Positions 1-6,216 are shown, counted from the first letter of the stretch. The stretch: DNA of 6,865 bases from JBBIQS01 sp037442205 (GCA_037442205.1 JBBIQS010000164.1:1-6865), one strand, 5' to 3'. The notes: generated from the letters alone by a model not told the origin. A program made the numbers and translations.

Positions 1-566
1 GCTGCCGGCGCCGGCGCCGGCGGCGGGGGCGCGAGGGCGACTCGGCGCGGCGCGGCTGGCAGCTCGCCGTCGTCCACCGCTGCCAGCATCTGGTCGCGCC
101 GCCCGACCTGGATGCTCAGGCGCTGCTTCCAGTCCTCGACCGAGGGATCGGCCACCGCCTGGATGCTGACCGCCGCCAGCAGCCCCTGCTGCGAGACGAG
201 GGTCACCTTGCGCGCCAAGCGGAACTTGTAGCCCGACATGTAGCTGAACAGCCCGGAGTCGCCGAGGTAGTCGAGGGTGATCTCGAGCTCGTGCTTGCCG
301 GGGGCTACCATGCCGTCGAAGAGGCGGGCGCCGGTCCGGAGCGATTCGACCGAGGGAATTGCCAGCGGCCTTCCGTCGAGCAGGAGCTTCGCCTGTGTGA
401 GCTGATAGCCGGCGGCGGAGACCGGCAGCAGTTCCAGCTGGAGCCGCGGGGGCTCGGCCTTGGTCAGCTGCTTGAGCTGCTGCTCGATCTCGGCGCGCGC
501 CCGGGCCGCCGAGTTGCTCTCGGCGGCCGCCAGCAGCGCTGCGATGGCCAGCCATGACAGCGCCAT
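1..566 (-). CDS. Exported protein of unknown function, partial (C-terminus beyond the left edge)
   Basis: Reading the minus strand from an ATG at 566-564 gives an uninterrupted frame of 188 complete codons to the window edge. A GGGGAGGG ribosome-binding site sits four bases upstream of the start. The protein begins with a short hydrophobic stretch (about residues 4-15, ending in Leu/Ala) that looks like a signal peptide or N-terminal anchor. Residues 18-38 are charged and Glu/Gln/Arg/Lys-rich, suggesting a short helix or coiled coil. Residues 41-140 alternate polar and hydrophobic residues as in a beta-sandwich, with a notable stretch around PGKHELEITL (89-98) and FSYMSGYKF (107-115). Residues 170-188 become Pro/Ala-rich (PPPPAPAPA), probably a linker to a missing C-terminal region. 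I do not recognise a named family. Export is inferred from the N-terminus. It is divergent from the acyltransferase gene, with a good candidate promoter at 645-672. The open frame, start context and amino-acid composition support a real gene; its function is unknown. Confidence 0.75.
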   Translation of the reverse strand, partial: MALSWLAIAALLAAAESNSAARARAEIEQQLKQLTKAEPPRLQLELLPVSAAGYQLTQAKLLLDGRPLAIPSVESLRTGARLFDGMVAPGKHELEITLDYLGDSGLFSYMSGYKFRLARKVTLVSQQGLLAAVSIQAVADPSVEDWKQRLSIQVGRRDQMLAAVDDGELPAAPRRVALAPPPPAPAPA

Positions 567-612
567 GATGCCCTCCCCGCGAGGAGCAAAGGATCCGCTC
601 AGAGCTTCGCCA

Positions 613-628
613 CCCCAGCGGCCTGGGG
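613..628. other. Short perfect inverted repeat in the leader of the leftward gene
   Basis: CCCCAG, a four-base CGGC centre, then CTGGGG form a perfect 6-bp inverted repeat. It lies downstream of the leftward promoter candidate (645-672) and about 47 bases upstream of the ATG at 566, so it would be in the 5' leader of that transcript. It could be an RNA hairpin or an operator half-site pair. In GC-rich DNA such a repeat may also arise by chance. Confidence 0.3.
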
Positions 629-644
629 AGCAACCTTTGGCGAC

Positions 645-672
645 ATGATATCTGTGGTCGAGAACCCGACAA
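645..672 (-). promoter_or_regulatory. Candidate sigma-70-type promoter for the leftward gene
   Basis: On the minus strand TTGTCG (672-667, four of six consensus bases) is followed after 16 bases by TATCAT (650-645, five of six consensus bases). It faces the exported-protein gene that starts at 566 and would give a leader of roughly 70 bases. The intergenic region is only 125 bases, so the rightward acyltransferase promoter must overlap or lie close by. I could not identify a convincing rightward -35/-10 pair. Confidence 0.45.
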
Positions 673-691
673 CTTTCGGACGGAGAGCAAC

Positions 692-1810
692 TTGAGCCCA
701 GGTCCCGGTCGCGTGCGCGCCTTCGACTGGCTGCGCGGTCTGGCAGTGGTGGTGATGGTCCAGACACATGCCTTGGCGCTGCTGCACAAGGACCTGCGCC
801 TGGGCGCCTTTTTTCAGAAGCTGCAGTGGGTGGACGGCCTGGTGGCGCCGTCGTTCATCATGGCGGCCGGGTTCTCGCTGGCGTTGGTGCAGGTGCGCGG
901 CGCGGCCTCCGGGGCCCGGCGCAAGCGGGCGCTCAAGAGCCTGCGCCGGGTGGGCGAGGTCATCTTCGTCGCCGTGTTCATGACCTGGATCTGGTTCCCG
1001 ATCTTCCAGCAGCCGCACTGGCTGCTGCGCATCGACATCCTGAGCTGCATCGCGCTGTCGCTGCTGATCGCGCTGCCGATCTTCGCCGCGCTGGCTCATC
1101 GACCGCGGCTGCTGGCTGGGCTCAACCTCGCCATTGCCGTGGCCATCCTCTTCGCCACTCCGCCAGGCGAGGCCATCACCGGGCCTCTGGCGCATTTCGT
1201 CACCAACAAAGAGCTGCTGGGGCCCAATACCGGGTCGGTCTTCCCGCTCTTCCCCTGGACCGCGCACGTCTTCCTCGGCGGCTCGCTGGGAGCGGTGGCG
1301 GCGAGCGTTTCGACCCGCAAGCTCGTCGGCTACCTGATCTTCCTGCTCGGGCTCGGCTACGCGGTGTGGCACGTCGGCGCCCGGGTGATGGCCGTCGACC
1401 CGACGCGCCAATGGTGGATGACGCCCAACCACGCCGAGCGCTGGATGATGGTCTGCGCCATCAGCCTGGCTCTACTCGGGGTCGAGCATCTGCTCAAGGG
1501 CGGCTGGCAGCAGGGGGCGGTGGTGCGCTTCGTCGAGGTCTTCGGCACCTCATCGCTGGCGGCCTACTTCACCCACGAGATGCTGCTCTACACCCACTTC
1601 TTCGCCTTCTGCTTCCGCGATACCTGGGGCGAGGAGAACGGCTGGGGCGTCTATTGGGCGTTGACCGCCCTGCTCATCACCTTCACCTACGCCATTACCC
1701 GGGTGATCGCCGCGCTCTACGACTGGCAGGAGGCCCGGCGCAGCCAGTGGCTGGCGCGGCTGATGGGCAGCCGGCAGGCGGAAGTACAGCCGCTGTCCGA
1801 TCAGAAGTAG
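692..1810 (+). CDS. DUF1624/HGSNAT-like multi-pass membrane acyltransferase
   Basis: This 372-residue integral membrane protein resembles the DUF1624 / heparan-alpha-glucosaminide N-acetyltransferase-like family, whose members are thought to move acyl groups onto sugars or other envelope molecules. The actual substrate here cannot be read from sequence. Family-like features are the N-terminal RAFDWLRGLAVVVMVQTHAL (9-28), APSFIMAAGFSLAL (52-65), RIDILSCIALSLLIALP (113-129), FPLFPWTAHVFLGG (184-197) and FGTSSLAAYFTHEMLLY (284-300). About nine or ten hydrophobic segments alternate with Arg-rich cytoplasmic loops (for example 75-86). The chosen start is TTG at 692, with GGAGAG four bases upstream. 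A GTG at 713 would remove only seven residues and has no obvious ribosome-binding site. The last codons and the TAG stop match the core of the repeat array that follows, so the C-terminus (LSDQK) may be repeat-derived. It converges on nuoI. The family call is by motif resemblance and is fairly secure at fold level only. Confidence 0.8.
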   Translation: MSPGPGRVRAFDWLRGLAVVVMVQTHALALLHKDLRLGAFFQKLQWVDGLVAPSFIMAAGFSLALVQVRGAASGARRKRALKSLRRVGEVIFVAVFMTWIWFPIFQQPHWLLRIDILSCIALSLLIALPIFAALAHRPRLLAGLNLAIAVAILFATPPGEAITGPLAHFVTNKELLGPNTGSVFPLFPWTAHVFLGGSLGAVAASVSTRKLVGYLIFLLGLGYAVWHVGARVMAVDPTRQWWMTPNHAERWMMVCAISLALLGVEHLLKGGWQQGAVVRFVEVFGTSSLAAYFTHEMLLYTHFFAFCFRDTWGEENGWGVYWALTALLITFTYAITRVIAALYDWQEARRSQWLARLMGSRQAEVQPLSDQK

Positions 1811-1994
1811 GTGCGGCGGAGGCGAGGGCCTGGCGCGGTTCTGATCGATCAGAAGTGAGACAGGGGGCGGGGTAGCGCGAGTTCTGATCGATCAGAACTG
1901 AGACCGGGGGGAGGGGCAGTGCGAGTTCTGATCGATCAGAAGTGAGACCGGGAGAGGGGTAGTGCGAGTTCTGATCGATCAGAAGTGAAACCGG
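1790..1994. repeat. Tandem array of ~43-bp units with a 16-bp palindromic core
   Basis: Four clear units begin at 1838, 1881, 1925 and 1968, with steps of 43, 44 and 43 bases. Each begins with G plus the perfect palindrome TTCTGATCGATCAGAA, followed by a conserved G/C-TGA-G/A-AC and a G-rich linker ending in a form of AGYGCGA. The last unit is truncated after about 27 bases. A decayed fifth copy (about 1790-1837) matches only in the core (CTG..C.GATCAGAAGT) and overlaps the end of the acyltransferase gene. The linkers resemble one another, so the whole unit is tandemly duplicated. The period is not a multiple of three and the units carry stops, so the array is not protein-coding. It sits in a convergent intergenic region, which suits a 3'-end, protein-binding or mobile-repeat role, but none of these is shown. 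Confidence 0.9.
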
Positions 1995-2033
1995 CGCCGG
2001 CGGCGAACTGGCGCAGCTGTCTCCCTGAAGCGC

Positions 2034-2065
2034 CGCGGCGCGCTTCCCGAGGGAGGCGCGCCGCG
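2034..2065. terminator. Strong hairpin at the convergent ends of nuoI and the acyltransferase gene
   Basis: Bases 2034-2048 pair with 2051-2065 over 15 positions with a single T-G wobble, centred on a GA dinucleotide; in RNA the innermost pair would open to form a four-base loop. It begins 25 bases past the nuoI stop and lies about 220 bases beyond the acyltransferase stop. Neither flank has a good T-run, so it is not a textbook intrinsic terminator. A bidirectional terminator or transcript-stabilising hairpin is the most economical reading. Confidence 0.55.
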
Positions 2066-2089
2066 AGCGAACATCGGAATCGCCAGCCG

Positions 2090-2746
2090 TCAGCCGTGCT
2101 TCGGCTCGTGTGACTCGTGGCCCTCGCCGACACGGGTGTGGGCCTCTTTGTGGACCACCGGGGCGGCGCTGCTGGCCCGCTTGTTCCAGGGATCCGAGGG
2201 GTGCGACACCGCCGGGCCCTTGAGCAGCTTGGGCGCGTCCCAGACGAACGAGGAGCGGGCGTAGCCGGACGGCGTGTGCAGCCCGGTGTCCATGCGGATG
2301 GCGTCCTTGGGGCAGGCCTCGACGCAGAAGCCGCAGACGATGCAGCGCAGCTCGTCGATCACGAACTTGGTCGGGTACTTCTCGATGACCGCGCTCTCCC
2401 GCTCGCTGTCCACCGGGTACTCGCCGGCCTCGATGGTGATGCACTGGGCCGGGCAGACCGTGGCGCACATGTAGCAGGCCACGCAGCGGGGCCGGCCGTC
2501 GTCCCTGGGCACCAGCCGGTGCAGGCCGCGGTAGCCGACCGGGTAGGGGATCTTCTCCTCCGGGTACTGCACCGTGGAGACCCGCGACAGCCCCTTGCGC
2601 TCGAGGACGTTGGGGTTGGGATCGCGACGGCCGAAGATGTTGTCGAAGAAGTGCTTGGCGGTGATCGCCACCCCGCGCACCGCCTCGGGGAAGTAGGCCT
2701 TCTCGCGCACCGTCATCCGGGGAGCTTCGGGAACCTTGTAGGCCAC
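2090..2746 (-). CDS. nuoI: NADH-quinone oxidoreductase subunit I (complex I, 2x[4Fe-4S])
   Basis: NuoI carries clusters N6a and N6b, which pass electrons from NuoG towards NuoB and the quinone site. The sequence shows two ferredoxin-type motifs, CVACYMCATVCP (Cys 88, 91, 94, 98) and CIVCGFCVEACP (Cys 135, 138, 141, 145). The N-terminal region has an amphipathic stretch typical of the family (YFPEAVRGVAITAKHFF). I chose GTG at 2746 (218 residues) because GAGGTGA lies five bases upstream. An in-frame GTG at 2755 would add three residues but has only a weak site, and an ATG at 2716 has none. The last 20 residues contain five histidines and follow a charged, low-complexity stretch, making the C-terminus longer than in a minimal NuoI. 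It is the last gene of the nuoG-nuoH-nuoI block, separated from nuoH by 90 bases that include an interspersed repeat. Identification is secure; the exact start is less so. Confidence 0.95.
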   Translation of the reverse strand: MAYKVPEAPRMTVREKAYFPEAVRGVAITAKHFFDNIFGRRDPNPNVLERKGLSRVSTVQYPEEKIPYPVGYRGLHRLVPRDDGRPRCVACYMCATVCPAQCITIEAGEYPVDSERESAVIEKYPTKFVIDELRCIVCGFCVEACPKDAIRMDTGLHTPSGYARSSFVWDAPKLLKGPAVSHPSDPWNKRASSAAPVVHKEAHTRVGEGHESHEPKHG

Positions 2747-2794
2747 TGCCGTCACCTCGTCTTGACTGCGATGCTTCCCAAACTTCCTGCCACC

Positions 2795-2828
2795 GGTTCG
2801 CTGCCTTCGACAGGCTCAGGGCGAACGG
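2795..2828. repeat. Dispersed palindromic repeat (CTTCGACAGGCTCAGGGCGAAC type) between nuoH and nuoI
   Basis: The segment CCTTCGACAGGCTCAGG (2804-2820) followed by GCGAACGG (2821-2828) matches a short interspersed repeat I recognise from many bacterial genomes, often seen mistranslated as FALSLSK or VRPELVEG. Outer arms GTTCGC (2796-2801) and GCGAAC (2821-2826) pair perfectly. An inner GCCT/AGGC stem (2803-2806 with 2812-2815) has a five-base loop, so a REP-like hairpin is possible. It lies immediately after the nuoH stop on the transcribed strand. Recognition is from memory, not from a search. Confidence 0.75.
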
Positions 2829-2836
2829 AGTCGGGG

Positions 2837-4177
2837 CTAGTGCGCCGGGGCGTGACCGTGGTCGTGCCCGTGGGCCGGGGCGGGCGCCGGCTGCGCGCCC
2901 TCGCTCGGCTTGGCGACCATCGCCAGCATGATGATGATCTCGGCGAATCCGACCAGCGCCAGCAGCTTCAGGCTCGGGTCGAGGAGCAGCAGCGCGCCGG
3001 TCAGGAACACGTTGACCAGGCCCGCCGGCAGCAGGATCCGCCAGCCCAGCTTCATCACCTGGTCGTAGCGGAAGCGCGGGAAGGTCCAGCGCACCACCAG
3101 CTGCAGCCAGGAGAGGAAGAGCACCTTCAGCCAGAAGGTCATCCCCTGCACCACCGCCAGCCAGAAGGAACCGATGTAGCCGCCCAAGAAGCGCTCGCCG
3201 AACGGCAGGTGGTAGCCGCCCAGGAACACCGCCGCCAGCACCCCGGAGAGCACCACCACTTCGATGTACTCCGAGATCATGAACAGGCCGAAGCGCATCC
3301 CGGAGTACTCGACGAAGTAGCCGACGATCTCGCTCTCGCCCTCGGGCATGTCGAACGGCGGCCGCTTGCTCTCGGCGAAAGCGGCGGCGAAGAAGAGCAG
3401 GAAGCCGAACGGCTGCAGGAAGATGCCCCAGGCCGGGATGCCGATGTCGAAGGCCCCGTTGCCGCCCCACAGCCAGGTCGCCTGGGCGTTGGTCATGGTG
3501 TCGAGCTTGACGGTCGAGTAGGCCATCATCGTGCCGATGACCGACAGCCCGAGCGCGACTTCGTAGCTGATCATCTGGCTCGAGGCGCGCACGCCGCCGA
3601 GGATGGCCAGCTTGTTGTTCGACGACCAGCCGGCCAGCGTGGTGCCGTACACCGCCAGCGAGGCAAGGGCGAAGATGTAGAGCATCCCGAAGTCGGGGCT
3701 GGCCACCTGCAGCGCCACCTTCTCGCCGAGGAGCGTGATCTGCGGCGCCACCGGCACCACCGCGAACAGCGCCACCACCGGGATGAACACCGCCGCCGGC
3801 GCCAGCCCGAAGATGAAGCGGTTGGCGCGCTCGGGGAGGAAGTCCTCCTTGGTGAGCATCTTCAGCGCGTCGGCCAGGAAGTGCGGGATGCCGGCCAGGG
3901 TGATCGGCCCGAGGTTGGCGCGGTTGGGCCCGATCCGGTCCTGGATCGCCGAGCCCCACTTGCGGTCGCCGATAGTCAGCAGGCCGCCGAAGGTCAGCAC
4001 GATCACCACCATCAGCGTGACGCTGTTGATGATCGCTCCGCCGCCGCTGATCCCCGCCAGGCTGTGGAGCGCGCTCTCGCAGCCGGCCGCCGCCAGGTAG
4101 CAGAGCAGCGTCAGCGCGAAGAACAGGGCCGGGAAGCCGAGGAGGGTGAAGAGAATGACGCCCCAGCGAAGTCTCAC
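2837..4177 (-). CDS. nuoH: NADH-quinone oxidoreductase subunit H (complex I membrane foot)
   Basis: NuoH (the ND1 homologue) anchors the peripheral arm to the membrane and forms much of the quinone-binding chamber. Hallmarks are GPNRANLGP (83-91), RASSQMISYE (197-206) and the acidic loop R272-PPFDMPEGESEIV running to EYSGMRF (290-296), with about eight to ten hydrophobic segments from residue 8 to 420. The start is GTG at 4177. AGAGGAG lies six bases upstream, and the start overlaps the nuoG stop as GTGA, a usual sign of translational coupling. At 446 residues it is longer than the roughly 325-residue E. coli protein. Extra length is seen in the N-terminal part (about 25-50), around 222-250 and 320-340, and in a C-terminal tail (424-446) rich in Ala/Pro that ends with five His in eleven residues. 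Family assignment is secure; the role of the tail is unknown. Confidence 0.96.
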   Translation of the reverse strand: MRLRWGVILFTLLGFPALFFALTLLCYLAAAGCESALHSLAGISGGGAIINSVTLMVVIVLTFGGLLTIGDRKWGSAIQDRIGPNRANLGPITLAGIPHFLADALKMLTKEDFLPERANRFIFGLAPAAVFIPVVALFAVVPVAPQITLLGEKVALQVASPDFGMLYIFALASLAVYGTTLAGWSSNNKLAILGGVRASSQMISYEVALGLSVIGTMMAYSTVKLDTMTNAQATWLWGGNGAFDIGIPAWGIFLQPFGFLLFFAAAFAESKRPPFDMPEGESEIVGYFVEYSGMRFGLFMISEYIEVVVLSGVLAAVFLGGYHLPFGERFLGGYIGSFWLAVVQGMTFWLKVLFLSWLQLVVRWTFPRFRYDQVMKLGWRILLPAGLVNVFLTGALLLLDPSLKLLALVGFAEIIIMLAMVAKPSEGAQPAPAPAHGHDHGHAPAH

Positions 4178-5883
4178 GGCAGGCTCCTCTCGCGGTAGCC
4201 GGAGGGACGGCCGTCAGCGGCCGCCGGCATGGCCCAGATCCCGCGCGCATGCTTCAGGTAGCGCGGCACGGCATCCCAGTTGAATTCCTTGAGCTCGCTC
4301 ACCGATCCCGACAGCTGCAGGAAGACCTCGCGGGCGCTCTTGAAGCCCACCGGCGCTCCCAGCTGCCCGAGCATCGCCGCCGCCCACTGCCAGTGCGGCT
4401 GGCTCTCGGCGCGCGGCGCATAGGCCGACACGGTGCGCTGGATGTGCCCCTGGAAGTTGACGAAGGTCCCGTGCTCCTCGGCGTAGACGCTGGCCGGCAA
4501 GAGCACATGGGCCATCCCCGCCACTGGCCCGAGGTTGGTGGCCTGGACCACCACCGTCTCCAGATTGAGCAGCTGGGCGGCGAACACCTTCTCGTCGCTG
4601 GGGACCTCGTTGCCCACCATCCACACGGCCTTGATCTTCTCGCCATCGATCCCGGCGGTGAGCGCCTCGAACGGCTCCAGCGACAGCCCCAGCCCCTTGG
4701 CCACCCACTCCAGCCCCTTGCGGTTGGGGTTGCGATCGGCGGTCAGCAGCAGGTGGTCGGCCTTGTCCGCCGGCCGGCCCGAGACGAAGACCTTCTTGAG
4801 CTGCAGCCCGTCGCGGGCGAAGGTCAGCGAGGCCAGCATGTCCTCGACCGAAGCCACCGGGCTGACCACGAAGGCCAGGCTGTCCTTGCCCAGGTGCGGG
4901 CGCACGCGCTCGGCGGCGACCCGCGCCGCCTCCTCGCGGGTGGCGGTGCGCCCCTCGTTGGTGCGGCCGATCTTCGGCTCCAGCGCGCGGTCCTGCTCCA
5001 GCGCCCGGTAGCTGAGCCGGCCGTGGTCGCACATCCAGACGTCGTTGACCTGGGCGTTCTCGCGCGGCCGCAGCCGGTAGCTGTGGTCGTTGAAGAAGTC
5101 GAGGAAGGTGGAGCAATTGCGCGAGCAGCCGGTGCACACCGACGGCGTGGTGGACAAGAAGTAGCTGCGGACCTTGAAGCGGTTGTCGCGGCTCAACAGC
5201 GCGCCGACCGGGCAGATGTCGACCACGTTGCCCGAGTAGTTCGAGTCCAGCGGCTGGTTGGGGAAGATGTCGATCGCCTCGTGGCTGCCGCGGCCGAAGA
5301 CGCCCAGCTGCGGCTGCTTGGCGATCTCGCGCATGAAGCGCACGCAGCGGGTGCACAGGATGCAGCGCTCCTGGTCGAGGACCACCATCGGCCCCAGCAC
5401 CTTGCGCTTGTTCTTCATCACCTTCCCGCCGGCCAGGCGCGAGGGCTTGAAGTCGTACTTCATGTAGTAATCCTGCAGCTTGCACTCACCGGCCTGGTCG
5501 CAGATCGGGCAGTCGACCGGGTGGTTCAAGAGCAGGAACTCGAGCACCGCGCGCTGCTCGTCCTTGACGCGCGGGGTGGTGGTCTTGACCTGGATCCCCT
5601 CGGCCACCGGGGTCTGGCAGCCGGGGACCAGCTTGGGAGCGTTGGAGGCCTCGACCAGGCACACCCGGCAGTTGGCGGCGATCGGGAGCTTGGGGTGGTA
5701 GCAGTAGTAGGGGATCTCGACGCCGACCTTGCGCGCGGCCTCGATCAGGTTGGTTCCCGGGGCCACCTCGACCTCGCGCCCGTCGATCGTCAGCTTGACC
5801 GTCTTGGGCTTCTCCGCCGCGGGAGGCGTCGGCGGCGCGGCCTTGGCGTCCGGGGCGGGCGCGGGCTTGATGTCGTCGGGCAT
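4174..5883 (-). CDS. nuoG: NADH-quinone oxidoreductase subunit G (complex I Fe-S subunit, short form)
   Basis: NuoG carries most of the Fe-S wire between NuoF/E and NuoI. All expected ligands are visible: [2Fe-2S] N1b (Cys 61, 72, 75, 89), the His-Cys3 cluster N5 (His 121, Cys 125, 128, 134) and [4Fe-4S] N4 (Cys 174, 177, 180, 224). An extra C-x2-C-x3-C-x27-C motif (Cys 250, 253, 257, 285) fits the off-path cluster N7. From about 320 onward there is a reduced molybdopterin-oxidoreductase-like domain (for example EEHGTFVNFQGHIQRTVSAY, 469-488). At 569 residues it is much shorter than E. coli NuoG (about 908), mostly through loss in this C-terminal domain. Residues 1-28 are an Ala/Pro/Lys/Asp-rich extension ahead of the ferredoxin domain. 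The start is ATG at 5883, with AAGGGG seven bases upstream. It is the first gene of the block; nuoF is not adjacent upstream. Confidence 0.96.
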   Translation of the reverse strand: MPDDIKPAPAPDAKAAPPTPPAAEKPKTVKLTIDGREVEVAPGTNLIEAARKVGVEIPYYCYHPKLPIAANCRVCLVEASNAPKLVPGCQTPVAEGIQVKTTTPRVKDEQRAVLEFLLLNHPVDCPICDQAGECKLQDYYMKYDFKPSRLAGGKVMKNKRKVLGPMVVLDQERCILCTRCVRFMREIAKQPQLGVFGRGSHEAIDIFPNQPLDSNYSGNVVDICPVGALLSRDNRFKVRSYFLSTTPSVCTGCSRNCSTFLDFFNDHSYRLRPRENAQVNDVWMCDHGRLSYRALEQDRALEPKIGRTNEGRTATREEAARVAAERVRPHLGKDSLAFVVSPVASVEDMLASLTFARDGLQLKKVFVSGRPADKADHLLLTADRNPNRKGLEWVAKGLGLSLEPFEALTAGIDGEKIKAVWMVGNEVPSDEKVFAAQLLNLETVVVQATNLGPVAGMAHVLLPASVYAEEHGTFVNFQGHIQRTVSAYAPRAESQPHWQWAAAMLGQLGAPVGFKSAREVFLQLSGSVSELKEFNWDAVPRYLKHARGIWAMPAAADGRPSGYRERSLP

Positions 5884-6216
5884 CTCATATCCCCTTGGAA
5901 TTTGGCGCCGTTGCGATAGCAGAAGTCAGGGCGTGCCGGCAAGCACTTTGACCGGTATCGCACTCTGGCGCGAGAGGGACGGATGGGTGGACCGGGAGGC
6001 GTGGTGCAGCGCGGTATCGGGCGGCGCTTTCTCGATGATGCTGAGGCGCCAAAGAGCCGAGGAAAGCGCGCCGACGCGGCGCGGCGTGCCGGCCGCGAGC
6101 GCTTCGGCTGCCCGGGGGCAAGGAGCTTGGGCAGGCGGCCGTGCGACGTCGATTCCTCCCGGGGTATGCTCTGACCCTCGGCCGGACTGGCCGGGGCAGC
6201 CGGGGGAGGAGAACCG
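5884..6216. other. Divergent intergenic region between nuoG and a secreted-protein gene
   Basis: I see no supportable gene in these 333 bases. Open frames here lack good ribosome-binding sites and read as Arg/Gly/Ala-rich GC-driven translation. The region must hold the promoters of both flanking genes. The leftward candidate is listed separately. For the rightward gene, TATGCT (6165-6170) is a possible -10, but no good -35 sits 16-18 bases before it. GGAGGAG (6205-6211), five bases before the ATG at 6217, is a strong ribosome-binding site. An 8-bp direct repeat CGGTATCG occurs at 5953-5960 and 6012-6019 and could be a regulator site, though eight bases is weak evidence. GGCCGG occurs twice, three bases apart, near 6180-6194. 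Confidence 0.5.
5913..5942 (-). promoter_or_regulatory. Weak candidate promoter for nuoGHI
   Basis: On the minus strand TTGCCG (5942-5937) is followed after 18 bases by TATCGC (5918-5913), preceded by TGC as in an extended -10. Transcription would begin near 5906, leaving a leader of about 20-25 bases before the nuoG ATG. The -10 matches only three of six consensus bases, so this is tentative. Confidence 0.3.

Noticed and set aside
599..1432. Minus-strand open frame opposite the acyltransferase
   Set aside because: Its Arg/Gln/Asp/His-rich composition has no motif, whereas the plus strand encodes a coherent membrane protein.
1838..1994. CRISPR array (24-base repeats with 19-20-base spacers)
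   Set aside because: The would-be spacers are near copies of each other, the spacing is too short, and no cas gene is present. This is a tandem repeat.
2117..4198. Long open frame on the plus strand opposite nuoI and nuoH
   Set aside because: It is antisense to two certain genes. Its product is His/Gln/Arg/Asp-rich as expected from GC-rich codon bias read backwards, and it has no recognisable domain.
1695..4250. 851-codon minus-strand open frame across nuoH, nuoI and the repeat array
   Set aside because: It is out of frame with both nuo genes and runs through noncoding repeats; it is a GC-driven shadow.
4174..5000. NuoG C-terminus as an active molybdopterin enzyme
   Set aside because: In complex I this domain is a structural remnant, and here it is even shorter; no cofactor-binding signature of an active enzyme is visible.
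4249..5919. Long open frame on the plus strand opposite nuoG
   Set aside because: It is antisense to the complete NuoG ligand set and has a low-complexity Leu/Arg/His/Gly composition.
5983..6174. Possible 63-residue small gene upstream of the secreted protein
   Set aside because: There is no ribosome-binding site of note, the composition is Arg/Gly-rich, and nothing suggests codon selection.
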